A DNA stretch of 64,000 bases, taken from Caldicellulosiruptor diazotrophicus. GTDB lineage: Bacteria; Bacillota; Thermoanaerobacteria; Caldicellulosiruptorales; Caldicellulosiruptoraceae. Positions 1 to 8,434 of this stretch are shown here, in pieces (the stretch's first letter is position 1; every line of letters starts with the position of its first letter). The position numbers and the translations under genes were made by a program. The notes beneath the pieces were generated by a model that saw only the letters and a list, made by a program, of their open reading frames with translations, did no database searches and was not told where the DNA came from. The stretch lies in assembly GCF_017347585.1 (NCBI RefSeq), contig NZ_AP024480.1, forward strand, positions 1,572,001-1,636,000. The letters run 5' to 3'.

Positions 1-285
1 ACTATTAAAATTTTGCTGTTTAGAAACAACGTCCATTATCTTGAATGTAATCTTACCATCTTTCCAAACAGGATTTGCAAGACGTATCTTGTCCCCTGGA
101 TTGAAAGAAAATAAGGAGTTATTTTGAGCTAAAATTGTCTTTGAACCTACATTCAGAATAACCCTATTTCCTTCAACTCCGATAACCTTAGCATCAAATT
201 CTTTTTCTTGATTGTCAAAAAGACTAAGTATTTCCTTTATGTTATCTTGTTTTAAGAAGGTTATAAGATTATTTATATAATTCAT
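1..285 (-). CDS. hypothetical protein at the YlqG position (3' end outside window)
   Basis: An open frame starts at an ATG at 285 and runs off the left edge, giving 95 residues with no stop. An AAGGTGA ribosome site overlaps the rnhB stop seven bases upstream, so it is translated from the same transcript as rnhB. The visible part has a short N-terminal helix and then alternating polar/hydrophobic strands (VILNVGSKTI, GDKIRLANPVW) like a small beta domain. In Bacillus the gene after rnhB is ylqG, of unknown function, so position suggests an equivalent. I cannot assign a function. Confidence 0.6.
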   Translation of the reverse strand, partial: MNYINNLITFLKQDNIKEILSLFDNQEKEFDAKVIGVEGNRVILNVGSKTILAQNNSLFSFNPGDKIRLANPVWKDGKITFKIMDVVSKQQNFNS

Positions 286-296
286 ACTTTTTCACC

Positions 297-917
297 TTAA
301 AGAGAAAGAATATTTTTTAAAAACGAAATCCTATGAATTTCACATGGACCAAGTTTTTGCAAAATTTCTATGTGCTCTTTTGTGCCATATCCTTTGTGTT
401 TTTCAAATTTATAAAGTGGGTACTTTGAAGAAATCTCTACTATATATCTGTCTCTTGAAACCTTTGCTAAGATGGACGCACAGGCAATAGAGTAGGATTT
501 TCTGTCACCTTTTATGATAGCCCTTTGATTAAAGCCCAGGTTCGGAATTTCATAGCCATCTACTAACACTATGTCGGGCTCAATTTTTAAGTTTTCAATA
601 GCATTCTTCATGGCCAAAAAAGTTGCATTGTTTATGTTTATCTCATCTATGATTTTGCTATCCACCATCTCAACTGAATACGCTATACTCTCTTTTATTA
701 TCTCCTCAAAGAGTTTTTCTCTCTTTTTAGGAGTCAACTTTTTTGAGTCCCTCACACCTTCAATTATCCTTTTTCTGTCCATTACAACCGCTGCAGCAAA
801 AACAGGTCCTGCCAAAGGTCCTCTTCCTGCCTCATCAACTCCGCAAATAAATCTATAACCTTCTCTCAAAAGTTTCTCTTCTATTTCAAAATAGTTTTCA
901 TCTTCTGACAACCTCAT
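297..917 (-). CDS. rnhB: ribonuclease HII
   Basis: Removes ribonucleotides from RNA-DNA hybrids and misincorporated rNMPs, using two metal ions, in the cytoplasm. The N-terminal half carries the CGVDEAGRGPLAGPV motif with the first catalytic Asp and Glu, then DSKKLT. Further on are SIACASILAKVSRDR and HKGYGTKEH, both typical of the family. At 206 residues it is normal for RNase HII. The ATG at 917 is preferred: it sits nine bases after GGGAGGG; a TTG lies one codon earlier. The start overlaps the end of rbgA by 20 bases, so the two are translationally coupled. Confidence 0.95.
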   Translation of the reverse strand: MRLSEDENYFEIEEKLLREGYRFICGVDEAGRGPLAGPVFAAAVVMDRKRIIEGVRDSKKLTPKKREKLFEEIIKESIAYSVEMVDSKIIDEININNATFLAMKNAIENLKIEPDIVLVDGYEIPNLGFNQRAIIKGDRKSYSIACASILAKVSRDRYIVEISSKYPLYKFEKHKGYGTKEHIEILQKLGPCEIHRISFLKNILSL

Positions 918-1746
918 CAAGTGTTACCCTCCCAATCTTTCCTTTTTTCAAATCATCTAAAAATATAGTTGCTGCCTTCAGAGTATCAATTCTGCCTTCT
1001 TTAAGTATACATCCTCTTTTCTTTCCAATTTCTATTAGGTACTCTTCCTCCGAAAGGGTAGAAAAGTCGATTGAATACTTGGCATTCAAAAGATTTGAAT
1101 ACCTTTCTTTTATCATTCCAATTGTTTTCTTTGCAACAAACTCTTTGTCAAAAAGTTCTTCTTTAATACTGCCTATCGCACAAAGCTTTATAGCAATGAT
1201 GTCATCTTCAAGCTTTGGTACAAGTATTCCGGGGGTGTCGAGCATCTCAAAATAGTCGTTGAGTTTTATCCACTGTTTTGCCCTTGTTACACCAGGCTTG
1301 TCACCTGTTCTTGCCTTGGCTGAGTTTGTTATCTTGTTTATAAGCGTCGACTTTCCAACATTTGGTATGCCAAGTACCCCAAACCTTATAATTTTTTTTC
1401 TTCCTTTTTGTTTTGCCTCTTCAATCTTGTCTTTTAATAAATTTTCGGCAATTTTCAGTATATTCTTTACGTTTGTACCTTTCAAAGAATCAATACACAC
1501 AGCAACCTGGTTATTTTCCTGAAAATACTTTACAAATTCTTGATTTTTTGTTTCGTCGGCTAAATCTGATTTGTTCAGAACATAGATTTTAGGCTTATCT
1601 TTTATCAAACTTTCTAATTGTTCGTTTCTGGAACTCAAAGGCGCTCTTGCATCGAGCAAAATTAGATACAAATCAATATACTTGTTTAGATCTAAAATTT
1701 CTCTTTTTGCCTTTTGCATATGACCAGGATACCACTGAACAATCAA
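898..1746 (-). CDS. rbgA: ribosome biogenesis GTPase RbgA (YlqF)
   Basis: Circularly permuted GTPase needed for a late step of 50S subunit assembly. The permuted motif order is visible: G4 NKSD near residue 58 comes first, followed by G1 GIPNVGKST near residue 127 and G3 DTPG near residue 170. The N terminus (IVQWYPGHMQKAKREI) is the characteristic start of YlqF proteins. The C-terminal third is the helical domain that contacts rRNA. The 282-residue length is normal. It lies between rplS and rnhB, as in Bacillus, after a terminator that follows rplS. Confidence 0.95.
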   Translation of the reverse strand: MIVQWYPGHMQKAKREILDLNKYIDLYLILLDARAPLSSRNEQLESLIKDKPKIYVLNKSDLADETKNQEFVKYFQENNQVAVCIDSLKGTNVKNILKIAENLLKDKIEEAKQKGRKKIIRFGVLGIPNVGKSTLINKITNSAKARTGDKPGVTRAKQWIKLNDYFEMLDTPGILVPKLEDDIIAIKLCAIGSIKEELFDKEFVAKKTIGMIKERYSNLLNAKYSIDFSTLSEEEYLIEIGKKRGCILKEGRIDTLKAATIFLDDLKKGKIGRVTLDEVVRR

Positions 1747-1773
1747 ATCAAAAATCCTCCTCTTTTTTAAATA

Positions 1774-1810
1774 TAAAAAAGAGACTAAGCTTTTTTAAGC
1801 ATTAGTCTCT
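1774..1810 (-). terminator. intrinsic terminator overlapping the end of rplS
   Basis: On the minus strand AGAGACTAATGC pairs with GCTTAGTCTCT and is followed by TTTTTTAT. The left arm contains the last rplS codons and its stop codon, so the hairpin can form only when ribosomes have cleared the gene. It would separate rplS from rbgA/rnhB, probably with partial read-through. Confidence 0.75.
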
Positions 1811-2184
1811 TCTGTATTGTTATTCTCTTTATTGTTTGGCTGCTGAACAAGCTCTTTAATCTTTGCAGCCTTACCTATCTTTTCTCTGATGTAATAGAGT
1901 TTTGATCTTCTTACTTTACCTCTTCTTATAACTTCAATCTTCTCAAGTCTTGGTGAATGAAGAGGAAATACTCTTTCAACACCAACACCATACGAAATTC
2001 TTCTAACTGTGAAAGTTTCAGATAGTCCTTTTCCTCTTCTTTTTATGACAAGCCCTTCGAAAGCTTGCACTCTTTCTCTTCCACCTTCAATAACCTTAAA
2101 GTAAACTCTTACTGTGTCACCAGGTTTGAAATCAGGGATATCTTTTCTTAGCATTTCACTTTCAATTTCTCTGATTATATCCAT
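1795..2184 (-). CDS. rplS: 50S ribosomal protein L19
   Basis: L19 sits at the 30S-50S interface. The sequence shows the expected [32 protein letters not shown], and the closing [21 protein letters not shown]. At 129 residues it is longer than the usual ~115 because of a low-complexity acidic/Asn tail ([13 protein letters not shown]) that is partly encoded in a terminator hairpin. The ATG at 2184 gives the usual MDIIREIE start and follows GGAGGG; a longer upstream frame is open but does not look like L19. It follows trmD in the standard order rpsP-khpA-rimM-trmD-rplS. Confidence 0.95.
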   Translation of the reverse strand: MDIIREIESEMLRKDIPDFKPGDTVRVYFKVIEGGRERVQAFEGLVIKRRGKGLSETFTVRRISYGVGVERVFPLHSPRLEKIEVIRRGKVRRSKLYYIREKIGKAAKIKELVQQPNNKENNNTEETNA

Positions 2185-2291
2185 CTCCCACTTTCCCTCC
2201 TTCCAGCAATAAGGATGTTCTTGCAAACCATGTTTGCAGAGGACCATGTACTTTATTTACAAGAAAAAAGCCCAAAAATGAACATGTGTAA

Positions 2292-3029
2292 TTATAACAC
2301 AATTTTTTGCGTCTCACAATATTTTATTAAAAATTCTCTGTCTTCGTCGGTAAGTTTAAAGTTTTCAAGCAAATCAGGTCTGTTTTTTATTGTTTTCAGT
2401 AAGCTCTGGTACCTTCTCCACTTTCTTATCTTATCATGGTCTCCGCACAAAAGTATCTCAGGAACTTTTTGACCTCTGAATTCAAACGGCCTTGTATACT
2501 GCGGATATTCCAATAGCCCTGTTGAAAAACTCTCTTCTTGAGCTGACTTTTCTTCAATAACACCCTTTACAAGGCGCGAAACTGAATCAATTACCACAAG
2601 CGCAGCATACTCTCCTCCAGTCAAAACATAGTCTCCTATAGAAATCTCATCTGTCACAATCATGTCAATTACTCTTTGGTCAATTCCTTCATAGTGCCCA
2701 CATATTATTACAATCTCTTCTTCTTTTGACAGCTGCTCTGCATAGCGCTGAGTATATGTTTTGCCTTGAGGTGTAAGATAAATAACTCTGTGAGGTTTGG
2801 CTGGTTTTATACTCTCATATGCATCAATTATTGGCTGGGCAGTCATAACCATTCCAAACCCGCCGCCGTACGGATAGTCATCTGTCCTCTTGTGCTTATC
2901 CATGGTAAAATCTCGTATATTAATTGTTTCTATCTTTATCAACCCTTTTTGCTGAGCTTTTTTTAAGATGCTATAATTTGTCGCAGTCAAAATCACTTCT
3001 GGAAATAAAGTTAAAACTTTGAATACCAT
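2292..3029 (-). CDS. trmD: tRNA (guanine37-N1)-methyltransferase
   Basis: SAM-dependent enzyme that methylates G37 next to the anticodon and prevents +1 frameshifting. The N terminus reads VFKVLTLFPEV, then GGGFGMVM, GHYEGIDQRV and the knot sequence LTGGEYAALVVIDSVSRL, all hallmarks of the SPOUT fold of TrmD. Length of about 246 residues is standard. Two starts are possible: ATG at 3029, which gives the family-like N terminus, or a TTG at 3035 with better spacing to a GAAGGG ribosome site. The TTG would overlap the rimM stop codon, so coupling is likely either way. Confidence 0.95.
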   Translation of the reverse strand: MVFKVLTLFPEVILTATNYSILKKAQQKGLIKIETINIRDFTMDKHKRTDDYPYGGGFGMVMTAQPIIDAYESIKPAKPHRVIYLTPQGKTYTQRYAEQLSKEEEIVIICGHYEGIDQRVIDMIVTDEISIGDYVLTGGEYAALVVIDSVSRLVKGVIEEKSAQEESFSTGLLEYPQYTRPFEFRGQKVPEILLCGDHDKIRKWRRYQSLLKTIKNRPDLLENFKLTDEDREFLIKYCETQKIVL

Positions 3030-3031
3030 TT

Positions 3032-3541
3032 TCAATCTAACAACCCTTCAACAACCTTTATTTTCATATATCCCTTTTTGACATTAACCTCTTTTACAAT
3101 GTCTTTCAATGCAGGAATCAGTAAATCTTTCTTTCCTATATAGCTGTCGCAAATGTAGACATCGTTGCTGCCAGTTTTCAAAACATCCTTTATTCTACCC
3201 AGTTTTCTGCCATCTAAATCATACACTTCAAGCCCAATGATATCGCATATAAAATAGGTGTCTTTCGGCAGTTTTTTGGCTCTTTCTCTTTCTATAACTA
3301 TATACCTGTTTTTCAGCTTTTGTGCTTCATCTATGCTGGAGATTTCCTTGAACTTAATAATCACAATATTATCTTTTACTCTATACCTCTCAATTGTGAG
3401 CTTTGTTGAAAGGTTATCTTCTAAAAGAACATATTCAAGCTCAGAAAACCTGTCAACCTCATCTGTAAGAGGTATTACCTTCACTTCACCTTTAAGTCCA
3501 AAAGTGTTTACAATCTTGCCAACCTGGAGGTACTTATACAT
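3032..3541 (-). CDS. rimM: 16S rRNA processing/maturation protein RimM
   Basis: Assembly factor for the head of the 30S subunit; binds S19. The N-terminal domain starts [24 protein letters not shown], the family signature, and the C-terminal PRC-barrel part contains [17 protein letters not shown] and [17 protein letters not shown]. The 169-residue length is normal. A strong AAGGAGG site precedes the ATG by about seven bases. That site lies directly after a terminator-like hairpin at the end of khpA, so rimM expression may be reduced relative to rpsP-khpA. Confidence 0.95.
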   Translation of the reverse strand: MYKYLQVGKIVNTFGLKGEVKVIPLTDEVDRFSELEYVLLEDNLSTKLTIERYRVKDNIVIIKFKEISSIDEAQKLKNRYIVIERERAKKLPKDTYFICDIIGLEVYDLDGRKLGRIKDVLKTGSNDVYICDSYIGKKDLLIPALKDIVKEVNVKKGYMKIKVVEGLLD

Positions 3542-3554
3542 AATCTACCTCCTT

Positions 3555-3592
3555 TTTAAAAAAGAGTTAGGCAAGATACGCCTAACTCTTTT
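3555..3592 (-). terminator. terminator-like hairpin between khpA and rimM
   Basis: On the minus strand AAGAGTTAGGC pairs with GCCTAACTCTT (11 bp, loop about 7) and is followed by TTTTTAAAAA. It begins right at the khpA stop codon and ends at the rimM ribosome site. Because rimM, trmD and rplS lie beyond it, it is probably an attenuator or RNA-stability element rather than a full operon end. Confidence 0.7.
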
Positions 3593-3824
3593 ATTGTAGA
3601 ATCTCAACTATAACTCTTTTGTTGTCTTTATTTGCTGCAGCTCTGACAACTGTTCTTATAGCTCTTGCTATTCTTCCCTGCTTACCAATGACCTTTCCCA
3701 TATCTTCAGGAGCAACTTTAAGCTCAATAATTACTGACTGCTCACCGTGGATTTCGCTAACCTTTACCTGGTCCGGATTGTCAACAAGAGATTTTGCTAT
3801 GACTTCAACTAAATCCTTTAGCAT
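3591..3824 (-). CDS. khpA: KH-domain RNA-binding protein KhpA (YlqC)
   Basis: Small single-KH RNA-binding protein of 77 residues, the normal size for KhpA/YlqC. The GKQGR at residues 49-53 is the GxxG loop that grips RNA, inside MGKVIGKQGRIARAIRTVV. KhpA forms a complex with KhpB in Firmicutes and influences cell-envelope growth and RNA chaperoning. It sits between rpsP and rimM as in Bacillus and Streptococcus. The ribosome site AAAAGGAGGG precedes the ATG. Confidence 0.92.
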   Translation of the reverse strand: MLKDLVEVIAKSLVDNPDQVKVSEIHGEQSVIIELKVAPEDMGKVIGKQGRIARAIRTVVRAAANKDNKRVIVEILQ

Positions 3825-3852
3825 GACAAACTATCCCTCCTTTTAAAATGTT

Positions 3853-4098
3853 TTATTCAATTACTCCAGCTTTCTTAAGCAGAATTTTAACTGTATCTGT
3901 TGGTTGAGCACCGCATGATAACCATTTTTTTGCCTTTTCAACATCAACTTTGATGTCAGCAGGATTCTTCAAAGGATTGTAATAGCCAATTTCGTCAATT
4001 GTTTTTCCATCTCTCGGTGTGCGTGAATCTGCAACAACAATTCTATAAAAAGGATTGTTCTTTGCTCCCATTCTCTTAAGTCTTATTCTCACTGCCAC
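3853..4098 (-). CDS. rpsP: 30S ribosomal protein S16
   Basis: 81 residues beginning [25 protein letters not shown], with the family GYYNPLKNP and a C-terminal [18 protein letters not shown]. All are conserved S16 positions. It directly follows ffh and precedes khpA, the standard order. An AAAGAGGAGGTG ribosome site lies upstream. S16 helps organise the 5' domain of 16S rRNA. Confidence 0.97.
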   Translation of the reverse strand: MAVRIRLKRMGAKNNPFYRIVVADSRTPRDGKTIDEIGYYNPLKNPADIKVDVEKAKKWLSCGAQPTDTVKILLKKAGVIE

Positions 4099-4134
4099 TT
4101 CAAAATCACCTCCTCTTTTAAATTTTTTGATATA

Positions 4135-5466
4135 TTACATGAAAGGAAATCTAAGTTTTCCTTTCTTGGCAAAGCTGGGATTTGAAAATTGCTTCATCAT
4201 TCTCTTCATATCCTCAAACTGTTTCAGAAGTCTGTTTACATCCTGAACAGTGGTACCTGAACCCATAGCAATTCTTCTTTTTCTGCTGGAATTAATAATG
4301 CTTGGGTCTTGGCGTTCTTCTTTTGTCATGGAATTTATGATTGCTTCTATTTTTTTAAGTTCCTTTTCGCCAGCATCAAAATCCACATCACCTTTTAATT
4401 TAACGCCAGGTATCATGGAAATAATCTGAGATAAAGGCCCCATTTTCTTTATTTGCCTTAGCTGGTCTAAAAAATCTTCAAGAGTAAACTGCATACTTCT
4501 GAGCTTTTTTTCAAGCTCCTCAGCCTTTTTTTGGTCAATAGCTTCCTGAGCTTTCTCTATTAAAGTCAAAATGTCTCCCATTCCAAGTATTCGTGAAGCC
4601 ATCCTGTCGGGATGAAAAACCTCTAAATCTTCCATCTTCTCGCCAATACCGGCAAACTTTATAGGCTTACCAGTTATTGCCTTGACAGAAAGTGCAGCTC
4701 CGCCTCGTGTATCACCGTCAAGCTTTGTCATAATAATTCCATCTATGCCAAGCTGCTCATTGAAAGCTGCAGCAACATTCACAGCATCTTGTCCTGTCAT
4801 GGCATCTAATACAAGCAAAATTTCTGTGGGCTTTATTGCATTTTTGATTGCAACCAGCTCGTCCATAAGTTCTTGATTTATATGAAGTCTTCCTGCAGTG
4901 TCAACAATGGTAACATCGCATCTGCTTGCTTTGGCAAACTCGATGCCTTCCTTTGCTATCTTAACAGCATCTTTGCTGTTGTAATTTGCAAAACATTTTA
5001 CTCCAGCCTTTTGTGCAACAACCTCTAATTGCTTTATTGCAGCAGGTCTGTATATATCACAGGCAACAAGCAAAGGGTTCTTGCCCTGCTTTTTTAAAAG
5101 CCCAGCAAGCTTTCCAGCTGTGGTGGTCTTACCAGAACCTTGAAGCCCCACCATCATATAGATAGAAAATCCGCTTGGTGAAAATGTAAGTTTTGTGTCA
5201 CTTCCACCAAGAAGGTTTACCATCTCGTCGTATACAATCTTTATTACCTGCTGGGCAGGAGTAAGGCTTTCTAAAACTTCTTCTCCCACAGCCTTTTGTG
5301 TCACAGTGTTGATAAAATCTTTTACCACTTTGTAGTTTACATCAGCCTCTAATAGCGCAAGCTTTACCTCTTTCATTGCCTCTTTGATATCTTTTTCTGT
5401 AAGCTTGCCTTTACCTCTCAGCTTTTTAAATACATCCTGCAGTTTTTCAGAAAGACTACTAAACAT
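4135..5466 (-). CDS. ffh: signal recognition particle GTPase Ffh
   Basis: Protein subunit of SRP; binds signal sequences of nascent membrane proteins and targets them to FtsY. Domain order is N (residues 1-90), G (GLQGSGKTTTAGKLA Walker A near 107, VDTAGRLH near 190, TKLDGDTRGGAALS near 246) and the Met-rich M domain (about 300-440) with MGPLSQIISMIPG and the RNA-binding SRKRRIAMGSGTTV. The 443-residue length is typical. It overlaps the ylxM stop by eight bases, so the two are coupled. Confidence 0.97.
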   Translation of the reverse strand: MFSSLSEKLQDVFKKLRGKGKLTEKDIKEAMKEVKLALLEADVNYKVVKDFINTVTQKAVGEEVLESLTPAQQVIKIVYDEMVNLLGGSDTKLTFSPSGFSIYMMVGLQGSGKTTTAGKLAGLLKKQGKNPLLVACDIYRPAAIKQLEVVAQKAGVKCFANYNSKDAVKIAKEGIEFAKASRCDVTIVDTAGRLHINQELMDELVAIKNAIKPTEILLVLDAMTGQDAVNVAAAFNEQLGIDGIIMTKLDGDTRGGAALSVKAITGKPIKFAGIGEKMEDLEVFHPDRMASRILGMGDILTLIEKAQEAIDQKKAEELEKKLRSMQFTLEDFLDQLRQIKKMGPLSQIISMIPGVKLKGDVDFDAGEKELKKIEAIINSMTKEERQDPSIINSSRKRRIAMGSGTTVQDVNRLLKQFEDMKRMMKQFSNPSFAKKGKLRFPFM

Positions 5467-5821
5467 CTTCTTGCCACTCCTGAATACTATTTATTATGTT
5501 CATAATCTCTTCATCTTTGTATCTTTCGTATATTCTCCTTAGTTTCTGTAGGACCTCTTCAATTATGCTCCTGTTTTTATAATACCTGTCCGCCAACTTC
5601 AGCTTTGCCTCGTACCTTTTTAAAGCTAATTCTGCTTTTCTAAATGCATCAAAAACACCCTGCCGTGATATGCCAAGTTCTTTTGATATCTCTCCCAAAG
5701 TTAAATCTTCATTTACATACAGTTCTATAATCTTTTTTTGTCTTTCGGTCAAAAAGTCCTTATAAAAATCGTAAAGAAGGCTCAAATATACCTTATTTTC
5801 TTGCTGCATTTTTAATTTCAT
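5459..5821 (-). CDS. ylxM: YlxM-family SRP-associated HTH protein
   Basis: 120-residue protein with the YlxM/p13 signature: LLYDFYKDFLTERQKKIIELY followed by a sigma-70 region 4-like helix-turn-helix (LTLGEISKELGISRQGVFDAF). In Firmicutes ylxM precedes ffh and the protein modulates SRP. It is the first gene of this operon; a sigma-A promoter sits 35-65 bases upstream. A second in-frame ATG four codons in (5809) is an alternative start. Confidence 0.92.
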   Translation of the reverse strand: MKLKMQQENKVYLSLLYDFYKDFLTERQKKIIELYVNEDLTLGEISKELGISRQGVFDAFRKAELALKRYEAKLKLADRYYKNRSIIEEVLQKLRRIYERYKDEEIMNIINSIQEWQEDV

Positions 5822-5855
5822 CTCTCTGTAAAGCTTAAAAACTTGACACTATTAT

Positions 5856-5884
5856 ATGATAATAAACTTCTGATCTTTTGTCAA
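5856..5884 (-). promoter_or_regulatory. sigma-A promoter of the ylxM-ffh-rpsP operon
   Basis: Minus strand: TTGACA (5884-5879), a 17-base spacer, then TATCAT (5861-5856); a perfect TATAAT lies five bases further on. The upstream IS256-like element stops at 5911, so the promoter survived that insertion. Confidence 0.7.
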
Positions 5885-5910
5885 AAATTTTTTGTGATTA
5901 GATAGTGTCA

Positions 5911-7426
5911 GGTCAAGTCCAAATTTTTGTGTAAAATACCCTCTGGTTAGAATATAAGCTTTTTAGTATATTTTAATCGGTCGAATAAAATTCCATATGG
6001 TTTTTTGTAAATTATAATTTACCAATTATTACCTGTAAGCCTTAAAATATCTTCTACGCCCATTTACAAACTAACAGCCTTAAAAAAGCTCATTTCATCA
6101 AAACAATTTCTTTTCTAACACCTTCCTTCACCTTTTCCTGCCACTCAAAATACTCTCTCATCTGTAAGTACTTCCTCGTAGATAGCCATCTTTCATCCTG
6201 TTCCATTAATAAAGCACCTATTAAGCGAATACACGACTCTCGGCTAACAAATACCTTATCACCCTTTCTCGTCGACGAATTTCTCCATTCAGTCGCTCTA
6301 ACATATCAGCCTACGCGCAGCCTCCTTCGGTATGGCTCTGGAAGTTCTAAAACTGCTATCGCGTCTTCAAATCCTTCTTCTAAAACTTCCATTGCTTTTG
6401 GGGCTTTATTTTTGTACTCTTCCAACACTTGATTTAACAACACCCTTGCTGTCTTTGCATCTGGAGCTTCAAATATAGCTCTTATCTTAGCATGTAGTTC
6501 CTTTTGTAAACCCTTCGGTGTCTTGTCAAGAATGTTTCTCATAAAATGAGTTTGACACCTTTGCCAGGTCGCACCTTGAAAATGTCGATAAATCGCTTGT
6601 ACAAGCCCTTTATGATGATCTGAAACAACTAAATCGACTCCATGCAACCCTCTTTCCTTTAACCATGAGAAAAATTCTCCCCAGCTTTCTTCTGATTCGC
6701 TGTCTCCTATCATAACCCCCAAAACTTCTCTGTAACCTTCTTCATTTACACCTACACCAATTAGAAGACTTCTCTGTCGAACACGACCTTCTTCTCTTAT
6801 CTTTACAACCATCGCATAGGCTTACACAAAAGGAAACTTCTTTTCTTCCAAAGACCCCGAATTCCACTGCGCAATTACAGGATCAAGATTTTTGCAAAGC
6901 TCTGAAATGGTGGATTTTGAAAACTCAGTCCCACATAACTCATAAGTAATTTCTTCAATCTTTCGTGTGGATACCCCATTTACCACCATCTCCATCAATG
7001 CCAATAAAAGCGCTTGTTCACTTCGCTGATAACGTTCAAAAAGGTCTGTAGTAAATTTACCATTACGCAGTCTTGGTACTTTCAAAGTCAAAGTCCCTAC
7101 TCTGGTAATTAAATTCCTTGAATAATAACCGTTACGATAATCTTGTCTTTCCTCTGTCCTCTCGATAGGCTTAAGCCTTAATTTGTTCAGTAGCAAGATA
7201 CGCTAAAATTTGATTAAGTATTGATTCTAATAACTTGGCTAATTTCTCGTCTTTTGTGCCTGTTGTAAAAAGGTAATGCAAAATTTCAGAATCTATGGTA
7301 ATATTGTATTGAGCCATTCCTCATCCCTCCTGAAAGAATTTGGTTTTTGGTTCTTCTTAATTTCTATTCTAACCAGAGGGTGAGGGGTGGCTCAATCCCT
7401 TTTTACACAATTATATAGACTCAACT
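5911..7426 (-). mobile_element. decayed IS256-family insertion sequence with target duplication
   Basis: The ends form imperfect inverted repeats of about 26 bases, with a common TTGTGTAAAA at the inner side. A second perfect 15-base inverted repeat (CCCTCTGGTTAGAAT) lies a little further in on each side. The element is flanked by direct repeats TAGTGTCA at 5903-5910 and 7427-7434, the 8-bp duplication expected of IS256-type transposition. It carries one transposase gene inactivated by several mutations. Confidence 0.85.
6090..7317 (-). pseudogene. IS256/Mutator-type transposase, inactivated
   Basis: The original ATG is at 7317 and the coding trace ends near 6090. A one-base insertion after about 53 codons (GGCTTAAGCC where GGCTAAGCC is expected) shifts the frame. 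The second part (7196-6822) contains PIERTEERQDYRNGYYSR and ends at a TAA after KKFPFV. Directly beyond, the residue where the catalytic Asp of the DDE triad belongs is Tyr (AYAMVVKIRE). The next part (6812-6306) reads VSDHHKGLVQAI and CQTHFMRNIL, with further lesions before the TTN-type Glu motif. It is therefore dead at several points, which indicates an old insertion. Confidence 0.88.
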
Positions 7427-7490
7427 TAGTGTCAAGAGTTTGTAGAAAATATTTTATTATAAATTGCAATAATTATTAATGAAATAACAC

Positions 7491-7520
7491 TTGACAAGTT
7501 TTTTTATTTTTTGTTATTTT
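7491..7520 (+). promoter_or_regulatory. possible sigma-A promoter of the metalloprotease gene
   Basis: TTGACA at 7491-7496 and TATTTT at 7515-7520 with an 18-base spacer; the -10 match is weak. Downstream, 7560-7568 (AGTGTAATT) pairs with 7582-7590, a small leader hairpin. The remainder of 7427-7673 is AT-rich and shows no gene. Confidence 0.4.
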
Positions 7521-7673
7521 TAATACGTAGTTTATACTAAAATTTTCTATTATAAGAGGAGTGTAATTGATATGTATTAGAAATTACACTATTATTATAA
7601 TTAATTTTTTAAACTAATTACTTCTTTTTTAGTGAATTGATTAAAATATTTGCTGTTAAGGAGGGTAAAACTA

Positions 7674-8402
7674 ATGATTAAAACTGTTCACAAAAAATGT
7701 TTTAATCAAATCAAAGTTCTCTTTTCAACAGTTTTAGTTATATTATCTACTTACTTACCAACTTTTACTTACCCACACGAAATATACTCGTACCCCATTA
7801 GATGGTATACTAAAATTACAGAAGATGGCAAAACAAAACTTTATTTAAAAGCTAATAAGGATTATTTAGAACAACCATTCTTAGAAACATATACATCTTC
7901 CTTAAGTAACTGGAATAATGCATGGAGTGCTAATGCAAATTATAATATTCACTCAGTTTCTCATATAAAATGTATTGATACAACATATTCAAATGCAAAT
8001 CTTTTCTTTTGCTCAGCCTCAAAAGAATGGTGGCAACAATTATTTAATTACAGTTACCAGCAATACGAGTATGTAGCTCTCACAGAAAATTACAATATCT
8101 ATGGAACTAAAATTGACTCTTCTACCGTTTCAAGTGTAGACAGAAATATTGGCAAATCTATTATATACTTAAGTCCCTACGTCACTTCGACTGCCTACAA
8201 TTTTATTCAACGGAGAGGAATTTTAATGCATGAGATGGGACATGCAATTGGTTTGGGGCACCCAAATGGTACAGATTCCAGAAATCCATATTCAGCTCAA
8301 ACATACGGAAGTATAATGGACAATTATTTTAATGAGGATTATCCTTCTATTCACGACGTATATGATATAGAGATAATGTATAATTTTAATTGCCGTTATT
8401 AA
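7674..8402 (+). CDS. secreted zinc metalloprotease (matrixin-like, HExxHxxGxxH)
   Basis: A 242-residue exported protein. Residues 1-38 are a basic stretch plus hydrophobic segment (VLFSTVLVILSTYLP), a signal peptide. The catalytic motif HEMGHAIGLGHP near residue 190 holds the three zinc His residues and the Glu base, and GSIMDNY about 20 residues later is a likely Met-turn, as in metzincins. A strong AAGGAGGG precedes the ATG at 7674. The next gene follows after 32 bases and is probably co-expressed. A truncated relative of this gene's 5' end occurs at 47826-48002. Confidence 0.85.
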   Translation: MIKTVHKKCFNQIKVLFSTVLVILSTYLPTFTYPHEIYSYPIRWYTKITEDGKTKLYLKANKDYLEQPFLETYTSSLSNWNNAWSANANYNIHSVSHIKCIDTTYSNANLFFCSASKEWWQQLFNYSYQQYEYVALTENYNIYGTKIDSSTVSSVDRNIGKSIIYLSPYVTSTAYNFIQRRGILMHEMGHAIGLGHPNGTDSRNPYSAQTYGSIMDNYFNEDYPSIHDVYDIEIMYNFNCRY

Positions 8403-8434
8403 AAAATGTATTTGATAGTTTAGGAGGTAATAGT

